36,011 bases of DNA from JAJXWB01 sp039808645 (GTDB taxonomy: Bacteria; Pseudomonadota; Alphaproteobacteria; Rhizobiales; Beijerinckiaceae). The notes beneath the pieces were generated by a model. The model was not told the origin of the DNA, ran no database searches, and was given only the letters and a program-made list of their open reading frames with translations. Shown here in pieces: positions 7,908 through 15,402 of this stretch. The stretch covers positions 1-36,011 of the forward strand of contig JBDHTL010000020.1 in the NCBI GenBank assembly GCA_039808645.1, read 5' to 3'. The position numbers and the translations under genes are program-made. Every line of letters starts with the position of its first letter. The stretch's first letter is position 1.

Positions 7908-7976
7908 AAAGCCCGGCCTTTTAGTCCCTTGTTTTACGTGGCGGGCAAGCCGGCCGGCTCAAATGACCACTGGTTT
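7908..7976 (-). ncRNA. SAM-II (SAM-alpha) riboswitch upstream of metZ
   Basis: Read on the minus strand, the leader contains GTGGTCATTTGAGCCGGC, then CTTGC, then CCACGTAAAACAAG, then CTAAAAGGCCGG, in the order and spacing of the SAM-II aptamer. GTGG pairs with CCAC to form P1, and GCCGG of the loop can pair with the downstream GGCCGG to close the pseudoknot. It lies about 60 nt before the metZ ATG. SAM-II elements occur mainly in alphaproteobacteria before met genes. Binding of SAM should hide the ribosome site or lower translation. Exact ends are approximate. Confidence 0.92.
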
Positions 7977-7978
7977 TC

Positions 7979-8005
7979 TCTATAGGGCGCCGGGCTTGGC
8001 GTCAA
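7979..8005 (-). promoter_or_regulatory. Sigma-70-type promoter of the metZ leader
   Basis: On the minus strand TTGACG (8000-8005) and TATAGA (7979-7984) are 15 nt apart. Transcription would start near the first bases of the SAM-II aptamer, as expected for a riboswitch leader. The spacer is 2 nt shorter than ideal, so the assignment is moderate. Confidence 0.5.
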
Positions 8006-8069
8006 CGCGGCGATCCGGTAGCAGAAGCGCGGGCGTCTGGCACATGCAGGCTGTTCTGGGGACCGTTCG

Positions 8070-9098
8070 ATGAGCATCGCAATCTGGCCGGCGCAGCGTA
8101 TTCGGGACGCCTTCGCGAAGGGCCATGTCGCGGCAGACGTCGCGCCGGACGGCGACCAGGTGCAGCCGGCGAGCCTCGACCTGCGGCTCGGCCCGAAAGC
8201 CTACCGGCTGCCGGCGAGCTTCCTGCCCGGCCCCGGCCGCACGGTCGCCCAGCGCGTCAGCGAACTGGCCACGCATGAAGTCGACCTGTCGCGCCCGACC
8301 GTGCTCGAGCGCAATTGCGTGCATATCGTGCCGCTGATGGAGCGGCTGCGGCTGCCCGCCGGCGTCGACGCCCGCGCCAATCCCAAGAGTTCGTCCGGAC
8401 GCCTCGACATTTTCGTCCGCATCATCGCCGACGGCGCGGCGACCTTCGATGAAATCCCGGCCGGCTACGACGGCCCGCTCTACGCCGAAGTCGTGCCGCG
8501 CTCCTTTCCGGTGATCGCGCGCGCCGGATCGCGGCTGGCGCAGATCCGTTTTCGCGAGGACGCGCCCGGCGCGCCTGTCGCGCGGCAAGTGGCGGTGACG
8601 ATCGATCTCGACCCGGCCGGCAAGGAGGGCGGCGTCGTCGGCTTTCGCGCCCGCCGCACGTCGGGCCTCGTCGATCTCGCCAAGGTCGGCGTGCTGTCGC
8701 GCGCCGATTACTGGGAGCCGATCGTCACCCGGCCCGACCGGCGCGAACTCGTGCTCGACCCTGATGAATTCTACATTCTCGCCTCGGGCGAGGCGGTCGT
8801 CGTCGGCGCCGACGAGGCGGCGGAGATGATCGCCTATGACACGTCAGTCGGCGAATTGCGTTCGCATTACGCCGGCTTTCTCGACTGCGGCTTCGGGCTG
8901 GCCGAGGCCGGCGGCGCCGGCTCGCGCCTCGTGCTGGAGGTGCGCAGTCACGACGTGCCCTTCCTGCTCGATCACGGCCAGCGGATCGCCACGCTGGTTT
9001 ACGAGCCGATGATCGAGCGGCCGGACATGCTCTACGGCACGGGGCTGGGGTCGAACTACCAGGGGCAGCAGCTCAAGCTTTCCAAGCACTTCCGCTGA
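8070..9098 (+). CDS. dcd: Long two-domain dCTP deaminase family protein
   Basis: A 342-residue protein of the dCTP deaminase/dUTPase fold, nearly twice the length of E. coli Dcd (193). The first half has QPASLDLRLG (32-41), ANPKSSSGRLDIF (103-115) with the conserved serine, and AGYDGPLYAEV (131-141) with the likely catalytic Glu140. The second half repeats the layout: GFLDCG, LVLEVRSHD, HGQRIATLVYEPM, followed by GSNYQGQ. It therefore looks like a tandem duplication, as in the alphaproteobacterial 2'-deoxycytidine 5'-triphosphate deaminase family. Role: conversion of dCTP to dUTP for thymidylate synthesis. ATG at 8070 lies divergent to metZ. Whether the second half is catalytic is not known from sequence alone. 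Confidence 0.85.
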   Translation: MSIAIWPAQRIRDAFAKGHVAADVAPDGDQVQPASLDLRLGPKAYRLPASFLPGPGRTVAQRVSELATHEVDLSRPTVLERNCVHIVPLMERLRLPAGVDARANPKSSSGRLDIFVRIIADGAATFDEIPAGYDGPLYAEVVPRSFPVIARAGSRLAQIRFREDAPGAPVARQVAVTIDLDPAGKEGGVVGFRARRTSGLVDLAKVGVLSRADYWEPIVTRPDRRELVLDPDEFYILASGEAVVVGADEAAEMIAYDTSVGELRSHYAGFLDCGFGLAEAGGAGSRLVLEVRSHDVPFLLDHGQRIATLVYEPMIERPDMLYGTGLGSNYQGQQLKLSKHFR

Positions 9099-9143
9099 AG
9101 CTTGCGACGTCTGTCGCGCGGGCGGCTCGTTTGATTCAAAATA

Positions 9144-9171
9144 TTGACTGGTCGGTCAGTCATGATATATT
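9144..9171 (+). promoter_or_regulatory. Promoter with overlapping TetR-type operator
   Basis: TTGACT (9144-9149) and TATATT (9166-9171) are 16 nt apart. The imperfect palindrome TGACTGGTCGGTCAGTCA (9145-9162) fills the -35 and spacer, the usual place for a TetR-family autoregulatory operator. The start of the TetR gene is 29 nt downstream. Palindrome and promoter are seen directly; repression by the adjacent TetR protein is inferred. Confidence 0.7.
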
Positions 9172-9199
9172 CGAGCGCGAAACGAGGTTCTGCCGCGCA

Positions 9200-9841
9200 A
9201 TGACCGCGACAGTCGAACAACCGCTCAGCAAGAGACGCCAAGCCTCCGAGGCCCGCCGTCGCGCGATCCTCAACGCCGCCTTCGAGATATTCGTCGCGGA
9301 AGGCTTTTCGGCCGCGCGGCTCGACGACATCGCCAAGCGCGCGGGCGTGGCGAAGGGGACGCTCTACCTTTTCTCCAAGGACAAGGAAGACCTGTTCGAA
9401 CAGGTCGCGCTCGATGCGGTGACGCCGGTCCTGCAACGGCTGACGCTGCTCGCCGAACAGCCGGATCTGCCTTTCGCCGCGCTGCTGACGGGCATGTTCG
9501 CGCTGTTCGAACGCGACGTCCTGGCGACCCGGCGGCGCGAGATCATTCGTCTCGTCATCGCCGAAGGCGCGCGCTTTCCCGGCATCGCCGAATTCTATCA
9601 TCGCGAGATGATCTCGCGGGGCATGTCGATCGTCGCCGAGGCGGCGGCGCGCGCCCATGCGCGCGGCGAAATCCGGACGGACGCGCTCGCGCGTTTTCCG
9701 CAATTGCTCGTCGGCCCGATGCTCGTCGGCGTCATATGGCGCGCGCTGTTCGAGCCCTACGAGCATCTCGACATTTCCGGCCTGCTCGCCGCCTACCGCG
9801 ACATATTGCTCGGAACAGATTCGAAGGCGAAAACGCAGTGA
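9200..9841 (+). CDS. TetR-family regulator of the adjacent ABC exporter (CecR-like)
   Basis: A 213-residue TetR-type repressor. The N-terminal DNA-binding domain (about 20-68) includes AILNAAFEIFVAEGFSAARL and the recognition helix region KRAGVAKGTLYLFSKDKEDL. The C-terminal helical ligand domain has no marked motif. ATG at 9200 is chosen because the upstream in-frame extension would run through the promoter and operator. Its stop overlaps the GTG start of the membrane fusion gene (GTGA). Gene order TetR-HlyD-ATPase-permease-permease matches the E. coli cecR-ybhGFSR operon, where the TetR protein represses its own operon. The inducer is unknown here. Confidence 0.88.
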   Translation: MTATVEQPLSKRRQASEARRRAILNAAFEIFVAEGFSAARLDDIAKRAGVAKGTLYLFSKDKEDLFEQVALDAVTPVLQRLTLLAEQPDLPFAALLTGMFALFERDVLATRRREIIRLVIAEGARFPGIAEFYHREMISRGMSIVAEAAARAHARGEIRTDALARFPQLLVGPMLVGVIWRALFEPYEHLDISGLLAAYRDILLGTDSKAKTQ

Positions 9842-10845
9842 ACGACGTCAGAAGGATCATCGCCGCCGCCGTTCTGCTCGCCCTGGCCGCCGGCGGCTGG
9901 TGGTGGTGGAAAAGCCGCGCGACGACAGGCGGGCCGCTCCTCCTGCAGGGCAATGTCGAGGTGCGGCAGGTTAATATCGGATTCAAGGTCGCCGGCCGCC
10001 TGAAGTCGCTCGATGTTGACGAAGGCGCGAGCGTCAAACAGGGCCAGAAGCTCGCCTCGCTCGACAAGGTCTATTTCGAGGACACGCTGCGCCAGTTGCG
10101 AGCGCAGGCCGATCAGGCCGCCGCCAATCTCGCCAAGCTGCAAGCGGGCAACCGGCCGGAAGAGATCGCGCAGGCCGAAGCCGCCGTCGCCGAACGCGAG
10201 GCCATGGCGGCCAACGCCAAGGCCGCCATCGACCGGGCGGCGCAATTGCTCAAGTCCAACGCCGGAACGCAGAAGACCTACGACGACGCGCTCGCGGCGA
10301 GCCGGCAGACGGATGCGCAGCTTCAATCGGCGCGCCAGGCGCTGCGCCTGATGAAGGCCGGCTTCCGCAGGGAGGATATCGACACGGCGCGCGCGCAACT
10401 CGCCGAACGCAAGGCGGCGATCGAAATCGCCGATCGGCAGCTTGCCGACGCCGACCTTTTCGCGCCGAGCGACGGCGCCGTTCTCAGCCGCGTGCGCGAA
10501 GCCGGCGCCATCGTCAACGCCGGCGAGACGGTTTTCGTGCTCAGCCTGACAAACCCGGTGTGGGTGCGCACCTATGTGTCGGAGCCCGATCTCGGCCGGG
10601 TGCGGCCGGGCATGCCGGTGGAGTTGCGCACCGACGGGCCGGGCGCGCCGCCCCTGAAGGGAACGATCGGCTTCATCGCGACCACGGCCGAATTCACGCC
10701 GAAGACGGTCGAGACGCGGGAATTGCGGACCGCGCTCGTCTATCGCATTCGCATCGTCGCGGAAGATCCGGGCGGCGCGCTGCGGCAGGGCATGCCGCTG
10801 ACCATCGCCCTGCCCGACGATACGACGGCGGGAAGCGCCAGATGA
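9838..10845 (+). CDS. ybhG: HlyD-type membrane fusion protein (YbhG-like)
   Basis: A 335-residue periplasmic adaptor. It has an N-terminal membrane anchor (RIIAAAVLLALAAGGWWWW, about 6-25), then a lipoyl/barrel-sandwich half (NVEVRQVNIGFKVAGRL with VDEGASVKQGQKLASLD), and an alpha-helical hairpin rich in Ala/Gln/Glu (about 80-190). The second lipoyl half follows (LFAPSDGAVLSRV), then a beta-barrel (PVWVRTYVSEPDLGRVRPGMPVEL). It would bridge the inner-membrane ABC complex to an outer-membrane channel, none of which is encoded nearby. GTG at 9838 overlaps the TetR stop, and its own stop overlaps the ATPase ATG (ATGA), so translation of the operon is coupled. The family also includes RND-type adaptors; the ABC context decides. 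Confidence 0.87.
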   Translation: MNDVRRIIAAAVLLALAAGGWWWWKSRATTGGPLLLQGNVEVRQVNIGFKVAGRLKSLDVDEGASVKQGQKLASLDKVYFEDTLRQLRAQADQAAANLAKLQAGNRPEEIAQAEAAVAEREAMAANAKAAIDRAAQLLKSNAGTQKTYDDALAASRQTDAQLQSARQALRLMKAGFRREDIDTARAQLAERKAAIEIADRQLADADLFAPSDGAVLSRVREAGAIVNAGETVFVLSLTNPVWVRTYVSEPDLGRVRPGMPVELRTDGPGAPPLKGTIGFIATTAEFTPKTVETRELRTALVYRIRIVAEDPGGALRQGMPLTIALPDDTTAGSAR

Positions 10846-12575
10846 CCGCGCCGCTCGTCAGGATCGAGCAACTGACCAAAGCCTTTGCGGCCGAAGGGCC
10901 CGCCGCCATCCAGTCGCTGACGACGCAGATCGGGGCGGGGCGGGTCACGGGCTTGGTGGGGCCGGACGGCGCGGGCAAGACGACGTTGATGCGCCTGATC
11001 GCCGCGCTGCTGACGCCGGGCGCCGGACGCATCGAAGTCTGCGGGCTCGACGTCGCGACGCAAGGAACCGCGATCCACGACACGATCGGCTACATGCCGC
11101 AGCGCTTCGGCCTCTACGAAGACCTTACCGTCATGGAGAACCTGCGGCTCTACGCCGACCTGCGCGACCTGCCCGACAGCGCGCGCGCCGCGACCTTCGA
11201 GCGCCTGCTCGCCTTCACCGATCTCGCGCGCTTCACCGACCGGTTCGCCGGCGCATTGTCGGGCGGCATGAAGCAGAAACTGGGGCTGGCCTGCGCCATG
11301 CTGCGCTCGCCGAAGCTGCTCCTGCTCGACGAGCCCAGCGTCGGCGTCGACCCGATCTCGCGGCGCGAGCTCTGGCGCATGGTCTATGCGCTGATCGCCG
11401 ATGGCGTCGGCGTCGTGTGGAGCACGGCCTATCTCGACGAGGCCGAGAATTGCGCCGAAGTGATCGTGATGAACGCCGGTCGCGTTCTCTTTCAGGGCGA
11501 CCCGAAAGCCATGACCGCGGGCATGGCCGGCCGCGTCTTCCAGGCGCATGGCGCGGGCGCGCAACGCCGCACGCTGCTGGCGCGCGCGCTCGCCGACCCG
11601 AAGGTCGTCGACGGCGTGATGCAGGGCGAGGCGATCAGGCTCGTCATGGCCGAGGGCGCCGCGCCGCCGGAACCGCGAGAGATCGGCGCGCCGGCGCAGA
11701 CCCGGATCGAGCCCGCTGCGCCGCGGTTCGAAGACGCATTCGTGGCCGCGCTCGGCGGCATGCCGAAACGCGCGCTTGCGGTTCCCGTGCGAAAGGATGT
11801 CGGCAAGGACGACGTCGCGCCGGTGGAAGCGAGAGGACTGACGCGGCGCTTCGGCAGTTTCACGGCGGCCGACCACATCACGTTCAGCATCAGGCGGGGC
11901 GAGATATTCGGGCTGCTCGGTCCGAACGGCGCGGGCAAATCGACGACGTTCAAGATGATGTGCGGTCTGCTGCGCCCCAGCGAAGGCGCGGCGCTGGTCG
12001 ACGGGCTCGATCTTTACCAGGCGCCGTCGGCGGCCCGTGCGCGGCTTGGCTACATGGCGCAGAAATTCTCGCTCTACGGCGATCTTTCGGCGCGCCAGAA
12101 CCTCGATTTCTTCGCCGGCGCCTACGGCCTCTCTGGGGCCCGGCGGCGCGAGGCGGTCGAGCGCGCCGTCGAGACGTTCGACCTTGGCCCCTATCTCAAG
12201 ACCAATGCATCCGAATTGCCGCTCGGGTTCAAGCAGCGCCTGGCTCTCTCCTGCGCGATCATGCACGAGCCGCCCGTGCTTTTTCTCGACGAGCCGACAT
12301 CGGGCGTCGATCCCCTCACGCGCCGCGAATTCTGGGCCTACATCAACGCCATGATCGGGCGCGGCGTGACGGTGATGGTGACGACGCATTTCATGGACGA
12401 AGCCGAGTACTGCGACCGCGTCGCGCTGATCTACCGGGGCAGGTCGATCGCCATCGGAACGCCGGAAGACCTGCAGGCCTCCGTGCGCACGGCCGAACGC
12501 CCGAAGCCGACCCTCGAAGACGCTTTCATCGCGCTGGTGGAACAGAGCGAGGCCGCGCAGCGGGAGGCCGCATGA
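10842..12575 (+). CDS. ybhF: ABC exporter ATPase with two fused nucleotide-binding domains (YbhF-like)
   Basis: A 577-residue cytoplasmic ATPase with two ABC domains. Domain 1 has Walker A GPDGAGKTT (40-48), signature LSGGM (139-143) and Walker B LLLLDEP. Its H-loop region reads STAYLDEAE, lacking the histidine. Domain 2 has Walker A GPNGAGKST (360-368), a degenerate signature LPLGF, Walker B LFLDEP and an intact H-loop TTHFMDEAE. One composite ATP site therefore looks degenerate and the other canonical. Linker residues 270-325 are Pro/Glu/Arg-rich. ATG at 10842 overlaps the previous stop. It should power the YbhS/YbhR-type permease pair that follows. Substrate is unknown; E. coli homologues have been linked to drug and cation export. 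Confidence 0.9.
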   Translation: MTAPLVRIEQLTKAFAAEGPAAIQSLTTQIGAGRVTGLVGPDGAGKTTLMRLIAALLTPGAGRIEVCGLDVATQGTAIHDTIGYMPQRFGLYEDLTVMENLRLYADLRDLPDSARAATFERLLAFTDLARFTDRFAGALSGGMKQKLGLACAMLRSPKLLLLDEPSVGVDPISRRELWRMVYALIADGVGVVWSTAYLDEAENCAEVIVMNAGRVLFQGDPKAMTAGMAGRVFQAHGAGAQRRTLLARALADPKVVDGVMQGEAIRLVMAEGAAPPEPREIGAPAQTRIEPAAPRFEDAFVAALGGMPKRALAVPVRKDVGKDDVAPVEARGLTRRFGSFTAADHITFSIRRGEIFGLLGPNGAGKSTTFKMMCGLLRPSEGAALVDGLDLYQAPSAARARLGYMAQKFSLYGDLSARQNLDFFAGAYGLSGARRREAVERAVETFDLGPYLKTNASELPLGFKQRLALSCAIMHEPPVLFLDEPTSGVDPLTRREFWAYINAMIGRGVTVMVTTHFMDEAEYCDRVALIYRGRSIAIGTPEDLQASVRTAERPKPTLEDAFIALVEQSEAAQREAA

Positions 12576-13714
12576 GCGAGGCGCCGGTCCCCGCGCGTCA
12601 TCTGCGCGCGCGCCGCATCCGCGCGCTGATCGTCAAGGAGAGCCTGCAGGTCGCGCGCGATCCCTCGAGCTTCGTCGTCGCCATCGTCCTGCCGGCCCTG
12701 CTGCTGTTCCTCTTCGGCTTCGGCATTTCCTTCGACGCCGCCCGCCTGAGGATCGGACTGGCGATCGAGGAGCCGACGCCCGTCGCGCGCGACTTTGCGA
12801 CGGCGCTCACCAACACGCCCTATTTCGACGTGCGCGAATCGACCGACCGCCGCGCGTTCCTCGACGATCTGGCGGCCGGCAAGATCAACGGCATCGTCAC
12901 GCTGCCTGGCGATTTCGCCGAACGCCTGGCGCGTGGCGATACGGCCGCTATCCAGATCGTGACGGACGGCAGCGATCCGAACACGGCGTCGCTGACGACC
13001 GGCTATGTCCAGGGCGCCTGGCAATCCTGGCGCGCGCAACGCGCCCTCGGGGCGCAAGGGCGGTCCGGCGGCATCGACGTGGAGCCGCGCTTCTGGTTCA
13101 ACCCGGAGCTCGAAAGCCGGCGCTTCCTTGTGCCGGGCTCCATTTCGCTGATCCAGATGATGATCGGCGCGCTGCTCACGGCGCTGGTCGTTTCGCGCGA
13201 GTGGGAGCGCGGCACGATCGAGGCGCTTCTGGCGACGCCCGTCGGCGTCGTCGAATTCATCATCGGCAAGCTCGTGCCGAATTTCGTCCTCGGCATGATC
13301 GCCATGGCGGTCTGCGTGCTGGCCTCGATCTTCGTCTTCGGCATTCCGCTGCGCGGATCGCTCCTCGCGCTCACGCTGTTCACAGCCGCGTTTCTCGCGG
13401 TCGCGCTCAGCATCGGCCTGCTCATCTCGACCGTGGCGCGCACGCAATTCCTGGCGAGCCAGCTCGCCATGCTCGCCGCCTTCCTGCCGGGCCTCTATTT
13501 CTCGGGCTTCCTGTTCGAGATCGCCAGCATGCCGGCGCCGTTACAATGGTTCTCGGTCATCGTTCCGGCCAAATATTACGTGCGCGGCCTGCAAACGATT
13601 TTTCTCGCCGGCGACATTCCCTCAGTCCTTCTGCCGGCCGGCGGCGTGCTCGTGCTGATGGCGACGATCCTGTTCGCCCTGACGGCGCGCAATACGAAAC
13701 AGAGGCTCGACTGA
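12572..13714 (+). CDS. ybhS: ABC-2 type permease, first subunit (YbhS-like)
   Basis: A 380-residue inner-membrane protein with the ABC-2 layout. One membrane helix lies near the N-terminus (FVVAIVLPALLLFLFGFGISF), followed by a large periplasmic domain (about 50-175) and five helices from about residue 180. The marker REWERGTIEALLATPV precedes the second transmembrane block. ATG at 12572 overlaps the ATPase stop (ATGA) and has GGGAGG just upstream. It should form a heterodimer with the next gene product. Family and context are strong; substrate is not predictable. Confidence 0.9.
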   Translation: MSEAPVPARHLRARRIRALIVKESLQVARDPSSFVVAIVLPALLLFLFGFGISFDAARLRIGLAIEEPTPVARDFATALTNTPYFDVRESTDRRAFLDDLAAGKINGIVTLPGDFAERLARGDTAAIQIVTDGSDPNTASLTTGYVQGAWQSWRAQRALGAQGRSGGIDVEPRFWFNPELESRRFLVPGSISLIQMMIGALLTALVVSREWERGTIEALLATPVGVVEFIIGKLVPNFVLGMIAMAVCVLASIFVFGIPLRGSLLALTLFTAAFLAVALSIGLLISTVARTQFLASQLAMLAAFLPGLYFSGFLFEIASMPAPLQWFSVIVPAKYYVRGLQTIFLAGDIPSVLLPAGGVLVLMATILFALTARNTKQRLD

Positions 13715-13715
13715 C

Positions 13716-14825
13716 ATGGTCTGGACGCGCCTCTCCGCCCTGATCGTCAAGGAATTGCTGGCCGCTTTCCGCGATCCGCGCGGCCGCATGGCGCTGATCG
13801 TCCCGCCGCTGATCCAGCTCTTTCTGTTCGCCTTCGCCGCAACGCTGGAAGTCAGCAACGTGCCGATCGGCGTGGTCAACCAGGATTGGGGCGCGCAGTC
13901 GGCGCAACTCGTCGCGCGCCTCGAGCGCGCCTCCGCCTTTTCCGAAATTCGCCGCTACGACAGCGAAAAGGCGGCGCGCGCGGCGATCGACCGGCAGGAC
14001 GTGATGGTCGTGCTCGAGATCGGGCAGGATTTCTCGCGCAAGCTGGCGGCCGGGGAAGCCCCGTCCGTCCTCGTGCTGCTCGACGGCCGCCGCTCCAACA
14101 GCGCGCAGATCGTCAATTCCTACGTCAACAGCATCGTGGCGCAATATGCAGCCGAATTCAGCGCAGCCCGCAGCCCGCCGCCCGATAGCGAGATCGTCGA
14201 CCGGAGCTGGTACAACGCCAATCGCGAGTACCGCAACGCCATGGTGCCGATCCTGATCGCCACGCTGCCGATGATGACGGTCATGATGATCGTGGGCATG
14301 TCCGTGGCGCGCGAGCAGGAGCTCGGAACATTCGAGCAATTGCTCGTGTCGCCGCTTCAGCCGATCGAGATCGTCGCGGGCAAGTCCGTGCCGGGCCTGA
14401 TCGTGGGGCTGGCGCAATGCGCGGTCATCACGCTGATCGTGATCTTCGTCTTCGGCATCCCGCTGCTCGGGTCGGCGATCGTCCTGTTTGCGGCGCTGGC
14501 CGTCTTCCTCCTCTCCATCATCGGCGTCGCGCTGTTCGTGTCATCCATCGCCACCAACCAGCAGCAGGCGATGATGGGCACGATGGTCGTCATCATGCCG
14601 GCCATGATGCTCTCGGGATTTTCCTCGCCGGTGCAGAACATGCCGGACTGGCTGAAGCCGCTGGCCTTGGCCAATCCGCTGACGCACATCCTCGTCGTCC
14701 TGCGCGGCCTCTTCCTGCGCGACATGCCGGTCGCCCTCGCCGCCCAGCGCATCTGGCCGATGGCGGTCATGGCGGTCGTCACCATCGTGATCGCGGCCTG
14801 GATGTTCCGTCGCAAGGTCCAGTAG
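13716..14825 (+). CDS. ybhR: ABC-2 type permease, second subunit (YbhR-like)
   Basis: A 369-residue partner permease with the same layout: N-terminal helix (MALIVPPLIQLFLFAFAA), periplasmic domain, then five helices from about residue 170. The ABC-2 marker is REQELGTFEQLLVSPL. It is similar in plan to the preceding permease but not a near-copy, which fits an ancient duplication giving a heterodimeric channel. The start lies 1 bp after the previous stop. It closes the five-gene efflux unit; the next gene starts 9 bp later and may be read through. Confidence 0.9.
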   Translation: MVWTRLSALIVKELLAAFRDPRGRMALIVPPLIQLFLFAFAATLEVSNVPIGVVNQDWGAQSAQLVARLERASAFSEIRRYDSEKAARAAIDRQDVMVVLEIGQDFSRKLAAGEAPSVLVLLDGRRSNSAQIVNSYVNSIVAQYAAEFSAARSPPPDSEIVDRSWYNANREYRNAMVPILIATLPMMTVMMIVGMSVAREQELGTFEQLLVSPLQPIEIVAGKSVPGLIVGLAQCAVITLIVIFVFGIPLLGSAIVLFAALAVFLLSIIGVALFVSSIATNQQQAMMGTMVVIMPAMMLSGFSSPVQNMPDWLKPLALANPLTHILVVLRGLFLRDMPVALAAQRIWPMAVMAVVTIVIAAWMFRRKVQ

Positions 14826-14834
14826 ACTGCGGAC

Positions 14835-15353
14835 ATGAATCGTTCTCTCGCCCGCGCCGCCGGCGTGCCCGACGATGTTCTCGCCGCATTGGACGCCTGC
14901 GGCGTCGCGCCGACGTGGCGCTTCCATCCGGCCGCGCCTACGGTGGCGGCGGCCATGGAGCATTGGAAGGACATTCCCGGCGCGCACGCCAAGAACCTGT
15001 TCTTCAAAGACGCCGGCGGGCGGCTATGGCTGCTGACGGCGCTCGCCGAGCGTCGCCTTGATCTCAAGGGCCTGCCGAAGATTCTCGGGTCCAAGCGCCT
15101 CTCCTTCGGCAGCGCGCCGCTGCTCGAAGAGGCCCTGGGCGTGACGCCCGGCTCGGTCACGCCGCTGGCGGCGCTGCGCGATGCGGAGAAGCGCGTGACG
15201 ATCGCACTCGACGCCGACCTCATGCGCGCGGAGACCGTCAACGTCCACCCGCTCGTGAATACCGCGACAATCGGCATGCGCGCCGGGGAACTCGTCCGCT
15301 TCCTCCGACATTGCGGCCATGAACCGCTGACCGTCGAACTCGGACCGCTTTGA
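14835..15353 (+). CDS. YbaK/ProX-type aminoacyl-tRNA deacylase
   Basis: A 172-residue single-domain editing protein of the YbaK/ProX (INS domain) family. These trans-acting enzymes hydrolyse mischarged tRNA, for instance Ala-tRNA(Pro) in the ProXp-ala group. Family stretches are HAKNLFFKD (50-58), the lysine-containing LPKILGSKRLSFGS and the C-terminal NVHPLVNTATIGM, where NxHP and N..T are part of the active-site pocket. ATG at 14835 starts 9 bp after the permease stop, so it may be co-transcribed, but a functional link to the exporter is not evident. Which tRNA it edits cannot be told from sequence; ProXp-ala is likeliest. Confidence 0.85.
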   Translation: MNRSLARAAGVPDDVLAALDACGVAPTWRFHPAAPTVAAAMEHWKDIPGAHAKNLFFKDAGGRLWLLTALAERRLDLKGLPKILGSKRLSFGSAPLLEEALGVTPGSVTPLAALRDAEKRVTIALDADLMRAETVNVHPLVNTATIGMRAGELVRFLRHCGHEPLTVELGPL

Positions 15354-15402
15354 CGCGGCCTCGGCGCTGCGCGACGATCCGCGATCGACGACGGAGGCTT
15401 GC

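Noticed and set aside
9131..9199. Extended start of the TetR regulator
   Set aside because: It would translate through the operator and -10 element; the ATG at 9200 begins the normal family N-terminus.
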